DNA of 64,000 bases, taken from positions 16,436,458 through 16,500,457 of the forward strand of contig SSBO01000012.1 of the NCBI GenBank assembly GCA_005281725.1, in the 5' to 3' direction. Shown piece after piece: positions 1 to 12,900 of the stretch. The translations under genes were made by a program, and so were the position numbers. This DNA is from Wuchereria bancrofti (taxonomy: Eukaryota; Nematoda; Chromadorea; Rhabditida; Onchocercidae). Below the pieces are notes generated by a model. It saw nothing but the letters and a program-made list of their open reading frames with translations, searched no databases and was not told the DNA's origin. The stretch's first letter is position 1; each line of letters starts with the position of its first letter.

Positions 1-2844
1 TTATGTCAAACCACCGAAACCACTTTAATGCATCTCAGAAAAGGTCACTTTAGATTTCAACAATTTTGCATGCTTTCCCACTCACATTTTTCAAAATTTT
101 TTTAGAATAAATGCTTTTGAGTACTGATTAAATTACCATTTGAAACTTTGCTGCATGCTGATATATTCCAAACTTTTTGAGACATTTCAGGCCTGTCACA
201 CTTGTTTTTTGTAAAAACCATCTCATTACTTTATTGGCCAATACGCATTTAGGATTGGACTGTACAAACGTTATATATTCCGAGTAATATATGACAAAAT
301 CAAAGATTAATGATTTGGGCCTACTGGTAACAGTTTAGTAGTAACATTTCTTTGTTTAAATTAGGAATGGAATGAAATATTTGAAGGCGCATTCCACATT
401 CAATTTGCATTTAGTCGTTGCGGCAACAGCCATTGTGTCCCTGTGACTCGTTGCTGCTCCAATGTTTCATCTCATTTATGGTTCCATCGGCGCATTTTAG
501 ATATTTACGGTTGGGCTCTCTTTCATAAATTTTTGCTCAGATTTTACTCTTCCCTTTTTATTTAAAGACGTTTTGAACACAACACATAGTGCTTTCATCT
601 TTTGATTATCAGCATTTGTGGAAATTCTCCTCTAAGGACAACACTGTCTCCTCTGCGCATTATCTATTTCACCTGTTTACATGTCTATTTTATTTTCGGC
701 CTCTTCAAGTGTCTATTTTATGTCTGTTTGTGAACTTGCTATTCTTACCGTCCATTATGTAGTCCCTTACCATTTGCTTATCGTAACATGACAGATTTTC
801 ATTTACTGATTTCTCGCTAGTTTTACAATATTTAGAATTCCTTATCACTAATATAATATGTTTATTATATGATTTACACAGCAGTCATCAGCAATAACGA
901 CAACAGATATTACTTATTTTAATTTTTTGAGAAATAGGTTAGATTCTTTTTCAATTTTTAATTGAATAACAAACTTCAAAATTATTTCATCGAATCTCTT
1001 TTGCCCTATCTGAAGTCTTTATGTTGCTTATCACTGATATTATGTCTTATCAATATGGTTTGTGCGTAATCATCAACCGAATTTAACAGCAAAACAACTT
1101 CGATGCTGTTGATATTTGGATGATTGAGGAGGTGACAGATGGGAAAAGGGATGTCGGCGTTAATTATGACTGTTATTTTGACATTATGTAGCAGCCAATG
1201 ATTCTCCAATAATAAGTGCGACCAAATGTCACCAGTTTCCTGTTCCAAGCTGTGTCTCAGCAATATAAATATTTTAGTCGCAATAAGTTGTATTGATTAT
1301 TTGATTTATTTATTCATTCACTTTATGCTTGTTAGATAAAGGTTTTTCTAAAAAACCTTTGTAGAAGTGAGCATTTTATTTTATTTTAGGAACTTAAATG
1401 ACAGACATTCCATTCTCATTTTTTCGAATCATTTCTTTTCGTCTTCCTTTCATTTTGTTTGTGATTCCTTCCATTCCATAAAGTACAGGATATTATAAAA
1501 TTGCTCTCACAAAACAGTTTGCTACATAACAAATACATAACTCTCAAAATTCTCAACGCTATCTCTTCCTTCATTTCATTTCACTTAAAATTACAGTGGA
1601 CTGCCGGAAGTTAAAGTAATCACTAAGCAGGAAAAAGGAAAACATACAAATCTTTTTGAAATTAAACGCTCTTACTATCATTGCTGTGCCTATTTAAATT
1701 AAGACATTTGAACCCTATTCTCTTCGGTAATGTTGGGAAAGCCCAGTATTTAGGCGCTAAGCGTTTAGGCTGCTGATTCTAATATTAAAGCCAAGTAGCA
1801 AGTTACTATTATTGAGGCAAATGAGACAATTGCACATTCAGTAATATCAGTTCATTTATTACATTCAGTAATATCAGTTGCGAAACATTGTGCTAAGTAT
1901 AGGAAGAGGTCCAAATGAAACAATGATTTTCCAAGTAATTCTTAAAAATTAGATTCTTATTATCTCATAGAATACTGTAAATGATTAACCATTTTACAAG
2001 AGATAAAAAATCATGCACATATATACACAAAGTCACAACGAACACAAAATCCAGTGTCACTTATTTAAATTGGGAATGTTTTTAATAGATACTAACCTCG
2101 TGCTTTCCATGACTTTTTACGTCAATCAAAAAATTTAAAGTAGAAATTTAAGAAATTAATCCGTGAGATTTATTTCATAAGAGATTCATTTCTTTAGATT
2201 TTTCAAATAATCCTCTAATATATGTATTGATGTTGCGATTTGCAGTTCTGTCGTCTCTCTGTTCTCTATTTGAATTGTGAAAAAAAAAAAACTTTTCCAT
2301 AAGTTTTTGATTAAACATCGCTTTCCAGTTATTCGTAAATATGTTTAATTAAGCCTTCTGTTTTCTGTTTAAAAATTTTTTTAAATTGTTCTATATAAAT
2401 TGATTAAGGAAGATCGGATTACGCAGATAGCTCAAACTGCTGAAGCGCTTACTATGCCATAAAAAAAATTGGCCAAGTCACTGGCCTGTTTTCTTTTATT
2501 CATTTCTCAGATAAAGCGATACTGCCTCTAATACTATGCGTGCCAGAACGACAGTAATAATAATCAACAATAGTTGAAATGGTAAAGCCAAATTAATGAA
2601 ATCATTATACGCCTAATTCCACGATTATCTGCTAATGTTTAATGTCTGGTATTCACTAGCAAAGTTTATGCTATGAAAAAACTGATCAAGTGGGGAAGTG
2701 AAAGAGGAATGAGGTGATACGATTTCACTTCAGTATCCAGCAGAGCCAAAAGAAGAAATAAGCAATAACACAAAAAACACAACAAAATAGCACCTTACCA
2801 AAATTTTTGATTTTATCACTTATGGATTTTTCAAGATAGAAGTC
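1..2844. repeat. Duplicated non-coding block, copy A
   Basis: No convincing exon is seen here. The block is one of three related copies. Positions 1167-2844 match 22742-24419 base for base (1678 bp each), and positions 1-2095 match 20004-22141 with scattered substitutions and small indels. The block ends at a single ambiguous base (2845), after which unrelated sequence (the hnRNP K region) begins. In the other perfect copy the sequence runs on uninterrupted into 24420 and beyond. The most likely reading is an uncollapsed haplotype or misplaced contig rather than a real repeat family, but that is inference. Confidence 0.85.
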
Positions 2845-2930
2845 NGTTTCATACTTCATCAAATGACTGGTTTTTTTATGGGTTTCGGAAAAGGTGAGGA
2901 CATTCAATTTTCAGATTTCCATGAGAATTT

Positions 2931-3305
2931 AATATTGAGAGATTTGTATTCTCGTCCATATTCATTATATAATAGTTAGGTTACAATTCCGGACGAATTA
3001 GGAGGTGCGATAATAGGTAAAGGTGGTTCACGAATCAACCGAGTGCGTGAGGAATCGGGAGCGCAGATCGAAGTTGAGCCCCATCGTGATAATGGTAGTG
3101 ACCGGATCATAACAATATCTGGTACTCGAGAGCAGATCCAGGCAGCACAATATCTGTTGCAACAGTGGTTAATAAAATCTTCGTCTCTTTCTTTTTTTCA
3201 ATATATATAACAGATTAAATATTGAGAGATTTGTATTCTCGTCCATATTCATTATATAATAGTTAGGTTACAATTCCGGACGAATTAGGAGGTGCGATAA
3301 TAGGT
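2931..3305 (+). repeat. 88-bp direct repeat, 2931-3018 and 3218-3305
   Basis: Two identical 88-bp segments. The first spans the polypyrimidine/acceptor region and the first 13 codons of the KH exon of the hnRNP K-like gene. The second lies inside the following intron and carries the same acceptor, so it is a potential decoy 3' splice site. The sequence diverges immediately after the shared GGT. Confidence 0.9.
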
Positions 3306-3543
3306 TCAAAGAGGGAATAAGATGCAGCATAGTTAAGAGTTTTGTTTTGTCCGGTTTTTGTGGGAAATAGGAAGAAGAGGACTGGTCCAAATATTATTAT
3401 AATTGAATAATTTTTAAATCACACTTGAAATATTCTTGTATCTTTCGCGATCTGATTGATATATTTTATATTATTATATGCATCACGATTATTTCAGCGT
3501 TCGTACATCGGAAGCTGGAAGACGTTATTTAAGCGAACATTAA
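2980..3543 (+). CDS. hrpk-1: hnRNP K-like RNA-binding protein, 3' end (last KH domain and C-terminus)
   Basis: Two exons, 2980-3167 and 3498-3543. The first follows a TTAG acceptor and encodes a KH domain: the core [20 protein letters not shown] carries the GxxG loop (GKGG) that grips single-stranded nucleic acid, and the exon ends at LLQQ. The donor at 3168 (GTTAAT) splits a Cys codon completed at 3498 after TTTCAG. The second exon then reads [14 protein letters not shown] and stops at 3541-3543. This is the C-terminal KH domain and short tail of the hnRNP K family, which binds C-rich RNA and acts in splicing, translation and RNA stability. The rest of the gene is missing: the sequence upstream of 2845 is the duplicated block, so a scaffolding break is likely. 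The symbol follows the C. elegans orthologue and is inferred. Confidence 0.85.
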
Positions 3544-4553
3544 TTGGAGCGGACAGTCGAAAGCTTTTATTGACTTGTTTTTAATGAGTATTTTGTCATT
3601 TGCTTGTTATTTTCATTTATAGAGTTATTGATTTTTTGGCCATTTTGAAATAGATTGTCACACTTATTACTGTATTGTCTTTTTATGCATGCTTTGTATC
3701 ACGTGTGTGATCTCCTTACATTCATGTCCAATAAAATAAATCTCATTCCAACTTACCCCTTTCATTGAAATGTTATTGCACCTTTTAGAATACATATGTG
3801 TAACAAGGAACGAATTATTCAATCCCAACCTAAAAAATTCTAGTTGCATTATCGCAGTATTTGTTCACGATACTTCTTATTATGATATCCAAGTTTTTAC
3901 TATATGTGTGACGTAGCAAATAATATTTGTTTTCCTAATTTTCAGTTAGAAACATCTTGAAATCACTTCTCTCTCTGTATTGCAGATGCTATCGTCACCT
4001 AAGCAAGGATAGTATGCAAGTGTGAATTATCGTAATTGCCGCGGTTTCCGAGATCCACGAGATGAATTTGAAAATAACTAAGATCTTGGTTGAGGAATCT
4101 GGATAAAGTTTGGGTCCCTTATTTAAAGCAAACTAGAGTAATTTCAGTACTGGGAATGACTAAAGTTGGATTAGCAACATGTAATATGCTGTGGGAGTAT
4201 TAGTGTATTGAAGTCAGGGAAGTTCCAGCTAATGGTTCAATATAACTAAAGAGAACATTAAGATCGCAAGCAGTGAGAAAGCTTGGAGCGTAGTGGATTT
4301 GAGGGGCACTATGAAAAAAAAGGTGTAAAATGGTATGCATGTTGACGTTAAATAAAGTACCTTCCATCGATCTGTGATGACCGTCATGACATGATTACAT
4401 CATAGTTTTTTCTTATTCACGGCACTGGTTATTTCCAGATTTTTTTTTTTTAATAAAATTGTGAGGTGCAAAGAGATACAAATTGCAAAAATGTTCGGCC
4501 AAGCTCCTAGTATTCCTACTTTGCTAGTAGTTGTGCTTTATTGTTAATGACTA
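3544..4553. other. Non-coding stretch between the hnRNP K-like gene and the Staufen duplication
   Basis: It holds the presumed 3' untranslated region of the hnRNP K-like gene and AT-rich sequence. I see no exon with both a coding look and proper splice signals. Confidence 0.5.
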
Positions 4554-6954
4554 GTTCTAGGAAATATGACTCCTTTCTGTTGATCTTTTTCTTTGAGATT
4601 GGAATTCGTATCAACGAAACGTGCTGTTAACATTTTTTCACATAGTTTCAACATCAACATGATTTCCTGAATCCGAAATCTTAATGTGATCAGCTTTCCG
4701 ACGTCTCGTGAATAGCTCCAGTCATGCAAATGACGTGTGAGCAGTTATATCACTTTTTTTTTTGTTCAGTTTTTTTTTTGTTGTCTAAAAGCAATCCTCA
4801 TCACAAGCCGACAGTTGTATGAAGGGAGCGGGTGCGCAGCGTGTAATAAATGGCACTGCCAATGAAGATTCAGTGGTTCATCGAGGAAAATGGTGGGGAC
4901 AGCAGTTTACAGGTTTTTATGTTAATTATGTATTAAAATTGTGTTATTCTCAAATATAACATAGCTTTTAACTTTTCTTTTTTTAATTGGGTCTTACTGG
5001 ACATCATTGTAAATCAAGTGAAAATAGAACCAAGGTAGGTGTTTCATGCAAATATTGCTTTTGCTTATTTGAAAATAAGAAATTTTCACCTAATTTTGAT
5101 GTTATTTTAGTAAGCGTCTATGCTACAAATGTTTTTACTCCATCTGCCGTTTCCTCAGAGCTGTCACGCTTGCAAATAATTCTTTTTTAGAAGAAATGTC
5201 TCCTATAAAATATGTTTATAACTATTCACAAATTGATGCAAACCACCAAAGGACCCCAATGTATCCAATTGTGGAGCTCGCTCGCCACAATAAAGTTAGC
5301 TTTTTTTCTAATTGTTAGTGTGCATACGTTATAAGTTTGAATTGCGAGGAAAAGTTAAAGGAGATATCGATTAAATTTTTTGATCGCATCCATACTTCCC
5401 AGTATAATTTTAACTAGTCTTATGTAGAGATTAATGCATTAATTGAGTCAATTTGTCTTTTTTTAATTATTATTAATGAAGAACATAAGTGTTGGTATTG
5501 GAAAACTACTTTAGGTCAGGTATGAGTACAAACTTATGGATGAAAGTGGACCAGCTCACAAAAAGCAATTTGCCGTTTCACTTGTACTTACCCCTGATCA
5601 GGTAAGTGTTTTCTTTCTTTATATAGTGTAGTTGTACTGTATAGAATTAAATTATTTACATCACTTTTCACTTTTTATATTGTTGCAGAAAATTTTCAGG
5701 TATTTTACGGCAAGGGAACATCCATCAAGAAAGCTCAACAGTCAGCCGCTGAAACTGCCTTAAATGGAACCATTTTGCCTAANAGTTCTAGAAAATATGG
5801 CTCCTTTGTGTTGATCTTTTTCTTTGAGATTGGAATTCGTATCAACGAAACGTGCTGTTAACATTGTTTCATATTGTTTCAACATCAACACTGTTTCCTG
5901 AATCCGAAATCTTAATATGATTAGCTTTCCGACGTCTCATTGTGAGCACTTATGCCAGTCTTTTTTTTTGTTCAGGTTGTTTAAAAACAATCCTCATCAC
6001 AAACCGACAGTTGTATGAAGGGAGCAGGTGCGCAGCGTGTAATAAATGACACTGCCAATGATGATTCAGTGGTTCATCGAGAAAAATGGTGGGGACAGCA
6101 GTTTACAGGTCTTTATGTTAATTATGTATTAAAGTTGTGCTGTTCTCATTATACAACATAGCCTTTAATTGGGCATCGTTGTAAATCAAGTGAAAATGGA
6201 ACCAAGGTAGTGTTTCATGCAAATTTTTGCTTTTGCTTATTTGAAAATAAATCTTCACCTAATTTTGATACTGTTTTAGTGAACGCTTATGCTGAAATGT
6301 TTCTACTCCATCTGCCGTTTCCTCAGAGCTGTCATGCTTGCAAATAATTCTTTTTTAGAAGAAATGTCTCCTACAAAATATGTTTATAACTATTCACAAA
6401 TTGATGCAAACCACCAAAGGACCCCAATGTGTCGCATTGCGGAGCTCGCTCGCTACAACAAAGTTAGCTTTTTTCCGAGTTGTTAGCAAGTGTGCATACG
6501 TTATAAGTTTGAGTTGCGAGAAAAAGTTAAAGCAGGTATCGATTAAATTTTCCTATCGTATTCATATTTCCCAGTATAATTTTAACTAGTCTTATGTAGA
6601 GATTAATGCATTAATTGAGTCAATTTGTCTTTTTTTAATTATTATTAATGAAGAACATAAGTGTTGGTATTGGAAAACTACTTTAGGTCAGGTATGAGTA
6701 CAAACTTATGGATGAAAGTGGACCAGCTCACAAAAAGCAATTTGCCGTTTCACTTGTACTTACCCCTGATCAGGTAAGTGTTTTCTTTCTTTATATAGTG
6801 TAGTTGTACTGTATAGAATTAAATTATTTACATCACTTTTCACTTTTTATATTGTTGCAGAAAATTTTCAGGTATTTTACGGCAAGGGAACATCCATCAA
6901 GAAAGCTCAACAGTCAGCCGCTGAAACTGCCTTAAATGGAACCATTTTGCCTAA
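4554..6954 (+). repeat. Tandem direct duplication of the Staufen 5' region (4554-5782 and 5786-6954)
   Basis: The second unit repeats the first in the same orientation. The last 386 bp (about 5397-5782 versus 6569-6954, offset 1172) are identical by eye. The earlier part differs by many substitutions and indels, including amino-acid changes in the encoded exons. A single ambiguous base at 5783 marks the junction, where the first unit stops in mid-exon. This mosaic fits two haplotype contigs joined head to tail, though a real tandem duplication cannot be excluded. Confidence 0.85.
4819..5782 (+). pseudogene. Truncated upstream copy of the Staufen 5' exons
   Basis: Four exons mirror the downstream gene: 4819-4912 (ATG start, MKGAGAQRVINGTANE), 5191-5294, 5515-5601 and 5700-5782, the last cut off at the ambiguous base 5783. 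Exon lengths (94, 104, 87 nt) and phases equal those of the downstream copy. The dsRBD1 helix reads MYPIVELARHNK here against MCRIAELARYNK downstream, so this copy lacks the near-invariant CxIAELAR wording of Staufen dsRBD1. The rest of the dsRBD1 exon pair is identical. It may be an allele placed in tandem by assembly rather than a true pseudogene. Confidence 0.7.
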
Positions 6955-9900
6955 GCCGCCAGATAAGGTCCCTTCAAAAAAAGTCAAAAGTGGTAAGATT
7001 AGTGCTTATTAAATGGATGTTAGATCGTACATGGTATGGATGCTAGGAATTATTTTGCATTTTTTGTGTTCCTCTATTTATCGTTTAAAATAATCATAGA
7101 CTGAATAAGATGTGATTTAGTTATTGTTATCCATATAAACTTATAAGAACCAAATTGTTGAATAATTGGCTTCTTATCAGAAAGTATTCCTCTACCATTT
7201 TATAAAATATTGCTTTTAAATATTTTTAATGGTTCTAAATAATTAATTGGAAATGTTCGAATTGTTGGAACTATAGAAAATTGTATTTCTTTCAGATTTT
7301 CAAAACCCAACAGGTACGTTGCAGGAAGACTTGGAGTTGAGATCAAATTCATTGACGAACCAGTGCCGATATGCCCAACGCCGTCACATCCAATAACCCG
7401 TTTGCCAGTGCAGTTGGTTATCCAGTTATTTTGCTGTAATGCGTTGTAGTTTCTGGATTTTCATTTCATTTTGTCATTAGTTTCTTAAGTTGTGATTTCT
7501 AAATTTGTATATCGAGCACTACTTGCTGTTTTTATTTGTATAATCCCCGTTGTAGAAATAATTATTTTTTTTCCGCGTGTTCTTAACAGTTATTCTGAAA
7601 CCATTGCAGACCACTCATAAGAGCTCCCTTTATCCCAGTAATTAACGATCAGTTCTTAGTTCTTCCACCGCCTAGAGTAGTGTTTGGACAACCATGTGTA
7701 CCTACAACATTACAACCACTACCAGTTATGATACGGCCACCGGTTACAATGATTCCTCCGCGATTCTCATTTTTTCACCATTACCGACCACATTCACAAC
7801 TTCAAATGGATGAGTTTCTTTTTTTCCGTATTTGCGAAACAAAGATCATTGTTTGTTATTTTGATTTTGTTCAAAGTTTGATTATGAAGGAAATAAAGGT
7901 TAATAAAAGATTATTATTAGCCGTGAAAAGCGGGAACAAATATGGGATATTCGCTTATTCAGGATATTCTCTGTTCAAGTTCAATTTCTCACTTGATTTC
8001 AGGTTCGTTTGATATTAAGTAAGGATTTCCCAGAGTTTGTTGGGAAGGGAATCACGAACAAGAGGGCAAAAAACAGTGCTGCTAACGAGGTGGGTTTTTT
8101 TCTATATTTGGTTTTCCAACATATAGCAATACTTTTCCTAACTATATATTAACTTTTCATGTTTCTATTTAGAATATTTACACGTAATATTTCTTGTTTA
8201 AAATTCGGGCTTAAGAATCCGCTGCTGCATTTCTAGGCTCTTTCTTATCTTGGTCTTGGACCTTATTTTGATGCGTTAGAGGCACAGTCAAAAAACAAAA
8301 CAATGAATGGCTCAAAGAAGGGTAACAGTTATTCGTTTGATTACCAACGGAACTTGTAACATGATTCAGACAAATTTTCGGGTTATTTTGTTTAGGCAAA
8401 TGGCACTATTGAAANNNNNNNNNNNGCTCTTTCTTATCTTGGTCTTGGACCTTATTTTGATGCGTTAGAGGCACAGTCAAAAAACAAAACAATGAATGGC
8501 TCAAAGAAGGGTAACAGTTATTCGTTTGATTACCAACGGAACTTGTAACATGATTCAGACAAATTTTCGGGTTATTTTGTTTAGGCAAATGGCACTATTG
8601 AAACGTTTTTATAAAGCAAGCAAAATTGTTAAACTCTGTGGAAATTTGCTATCTCAAACAGCTAGAGTTTTCTCTGAAAAAAATAGGAGTTCGATTGTTC
8701 GATTAATCATCTGTAACCTTAGTAACTAGCCATGGGATTAACTAAAATGTTAAATAAAACTAGCAGTCAGTAAACCATTATCTCGAAATAATCAGTAACC
8801 ATTGCCGTATTTCTACATTACTTTCTTATCTCTTTATGGACAGTGTCTCTTAGACTAAAATTTACCTCCATTATTTCTATGTTCCTTATCTACATATGAT
8901 TTTAAGGTTCAACAAAGGCGTAAACTAAACTTAAAAAAGAACAGTTACCGTGAATGTTTTTTCTAGCTATAGAATTAGCGACGGCTGGATTCGAAAGCAT
9001 TAGAAAAGATAATTTAAAATCAGTTATAACAACAGTACGGAATGGAAAACCAAAGTCTATCTCTCAAATATACGAATGTGCTCTTCATATGCGCATGAAT
9101 GTCGAGTTTTTGGTAATAAATTATGCAGATTTTCATTTTCCGTAATATCCTTATTTTTATTCACAATTGCTTCCTGATTATTTCCCATGACATTGTCACA
9201 TATTTTGTATCAGCAACAAATAACTCAAATTCAACAGCTTACCTTCCGAAGTCATATGATTTGTTGCTGAAAAGTGATTCCTTTTTTGATAGTGCTTTTT
9301 TTTTCGTAATTTTCTTTCATTACTATCTTGTATGAAATCTTCGTTATCTTTCCTGCTACGTTGGAGTTATTTAATTTTTATAGATTTTGAAAGAAGGACC
9401 GGCTCATGACAGACACTACTTATTACGCTGTAAACTGTAAACTTATCTCAGCAGAGCGGGTTATTTTTGCGGATGGTGAAGGAAGTAGTAAGAAAATTGC
9501 AAAGCAAAATGCTTGTTCATGGATGCTAACTAAATTACAGTCTTTTGGTTAGTATCATGATTTTATTATAAGAATTATAATATTTGTTATTTGATAAAAG
9601 TAATTATTGCTTTTCACCCGAAGATTTATTAATTTTTAAACATTGGCTTATTACTTTTTGTAGAATCTTCTCCAATTTTTATCGCTGCTACAATGTTGAA
9701 ATCGCAAAAAAAAAAATCGGAGCACCAAAAGAACTTAAACGAAAGACGATTAGCAAAGTATTTGATAGTTATCATTGTAATAATGCTGGAATATGCTTCT
9801 TCGGTTTGGAAATTGCCTAATTTTCGTTTATTAATGCTGCGCAAAACTTAAAACTAAGTTCCACTTTATGAGTGCCCATCTCTCTAAATTCTATATTTGA

Positions 9901-12900
9901 GTTCATCAATATTCTTTTCAGTTCTTAGTTTCCGCATCTTGCAGTTCATTACGAGTTTAATAATCAAGTATATTTTCATTTTTGTTGCTGCAAATTTTAG
10001 GATATGAAAATGAGTCCAGAATATGGTCATCAAATTAACCAGTCAGCCGTTTGATGCAGATTATGCAACCCCGTAAGCAAAATGAACCAAAATTTCAACT
10101 TGTTGCTGAGCGTGGACAAAGTCGTTATAAAGAATTTGTGATGGAGGTTTGCTGTGGATATTATATGGTTAAATCCTAACATAATTACATTTTCGTATTG
10201 AAGTGTTATATGCATTACAGGTGATCTGCGATGTTGGCCTTCGCTGTGAAGGTATAGGACTCAATAAAAAACTTGCGAAGCGTGCTGCAGCTGAAGCAGT
10301 GCTAGCAAGGATTAGATATGTAAAGCCGATGCCGAAACCTGGAAAAAGTCTTTTAAAGAGAAAAACTGAGGAATATGTGCAGCGATCACATATTAGTATA
10401 GATTTTATTTTCCTACATGACTTTAAAACGGATTATATCCTTTTTTTTTATTCTTATAGAATAAGTTTGAAAAAACAACTGAATTTATTTTAACATTCAT
10501 TAGACATGGTTTTAAATTGGTCGTTTTTGGTGTCATTTATCCACCTATATTCATCGTTACTGTAATTATGGTTTTAAACCTCTTCCAGAAATAATACAGA
10601 TTAATCAAAAAGTTGTAGGCATGTTCGAACTTGAAAAAGATGAAAGGTTAACGCGACAAATGAATGAGAAAGAAGATGAAGCAGGAGATATTGAGAAAGT
10701 CTCAGAAGTTACTTTATCTGTGATTGCCTCGATGAGATCACAAGTTATGGCTTTCGCTAACGTCGATAGGACTTTGTATGCCGGTGAACAAAAAGATGTC
10801 TGGGGTAGCACTGCTCCTGAAATTAAGAGGTAAGTTTTTGGCTGCGCTATATGTATTTCTTATATTGAAAGAGAAAGACGGTTGTTATTTTGAGAGATGA
10901 TTCAGCATTGTAGAATTCGGAAGCTTGATTTTTTTTTTTATAAATAACACTATGTTGTCAGTAGTAATAGTTATTTGGAAAGTGAGTGATTTTTTAATTC
11001 AATCGGTTATGGCGCATATTCTTTTCATAACTTCAGTTTAACAAAATTGTGACACATGGTGTTTTTGTTCTGTTTAGCTCATTGCTTACATATATATCAC
11101 ATTTTCAGTATGTTTAATTTATGAAATTATATTCAACAAGTAAAAATTTTGATAGCATTAGTGATAAAGAAAATGACGATGCAAGACGATATGCTGCTCC
11201 TCAGCCAAAGCGTCGTGTTACTTTCAATAATGAAGTTAGTGCCTGTCCACTAGCTGGTTAGTTTTATTTTTCTGCTCGCTTACAGGAATTGAACATTTTT
11301 GTTTTACATCAAACTACAGAACATTCTTATGGAATTTTGAACGTTTTGTGATAGAAGGTAGTGACTTATATATTATCCAAGCTTAATCGGCTTTTATGAG
11401 GCTTCCAGCATGTCGAATGCCATTGCTAGTTAATATTGGGTTAGGGATTAAGTTTATGAAAATATTTGGTGGCAAGCACTGGAAATCTTTAGATGGCTAT
11501 GAATGGACGTACACGTATTCAATGTGAAATCGCGCACTGTCATGAAATTTTCTGTGCAATGAAATCGTTAGAAGTGAATAAAATATAGAGTAAAGCTGAA
11601 AAAAGATATGTAGAAATGAAAAAAATGAAGGAAAAAAGAAGGAAAAAAATGTTTCAGCCTTTTGCTCTGTATCCTCTCTTTGTTGCTTATCGGTTTTGTT
11701 TTGTTTTTTTGTGATTCTGAACTTTTTGATGAATTTGATCAATAGAGTTTTATATATATGATATACTAGTTCTTTCCTGTCTTTATACTTGTTTTATGCT
11801 AGTTCTTTTCTCTTATTCGTTTTATTGCAGGTGACAGCAACCACCCTCATCCTTGATAACATCGCTGAAATCGCAAATATTTGTCAACAAGATCCGCAAA
11901 AGTTTGTTTTGTTCTTCTGCAATGCAATTTAGAGATTTTTCTGTAAATCTTTAACTTTCTGATTTGTGTATTTTAGGAGGCTGTGACTCGAGAAAATGGC
12001 TCACCGAAACTGAGAAGAAAGAAATTGCTGAAATGACACAAGATTTTTTCAAATATTGTAACATCATTCACTCGCTGAAAATAGAGAAAAAAAGTATTAT
12101 AATTAATGCATCTGAAGATATGATTTACATTTGTAGAAAGATTATATCAGTATGAAAATTATTGCTTTTCCGAATATTTAAACTTTGAAATCTTCCTGAT
12201 AGCGTTTATTTTTAATTAACTATTCAGAAACGGATCTTGATGGGATCGAAGGACTTTTCGTAAATGTTTTCATTTTCATATTTAAATCCTCTGGATATAA
12301 GTTGTTGATTATTTGAGTTTTAGTTATTTTTTGATGTCTGACTACCAGGGTAGTTAAAAAGTATTTCTCAATTTTCTTCAGCGGAGAATGACGAGTTTGT
12401 ATTGATGAGTCGTCATATGGAGCAATTATCTCTGAATGAGATGTCGTCATCCACAGCATATTCAACTGCTAGATATCATCTGGAATAGCCGAACATTACA
12501 AATTTTCAGTCAATTATACCGATTTTCCTGTGGTATACATTTTGTTCATTGATCAAGATAAGGGAAAAAATCAGTGTATGCGATGCTTGGGATATACTAT
12601 ATAACAGTTATAATGAATTAATTGGTGTTGAACTGGTTGGAGGAATAAGACTAGGTTAAAGGTTGTTCACTGTCGATATGACAAGTTAAGCATGATATAT
12701 GGTTTTAGACTTCGAGTGGGATTGGTAATCAATATTTCTCACTTATTTCGATTGGAATCGATAAGCCTGTCGTAAGTTTTAACTTTATACGCCTATTTTC
12801 AAGACAATATTGCAGTATCAATCTTGCATCTATCCTTATTTTTTCATACTTGATGTGTTAATTTGTAAATTCAATAGAAATTGATTCCAAGGTATGCCAC

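Noticed and set aside
8211..8588. Duplicate - strand open frames antisense to the Staufen exon
   Set aside because: They arise twice because of the 178-bp overlap at the gap and are shadows of the dsRBD2 exon on the + strand.
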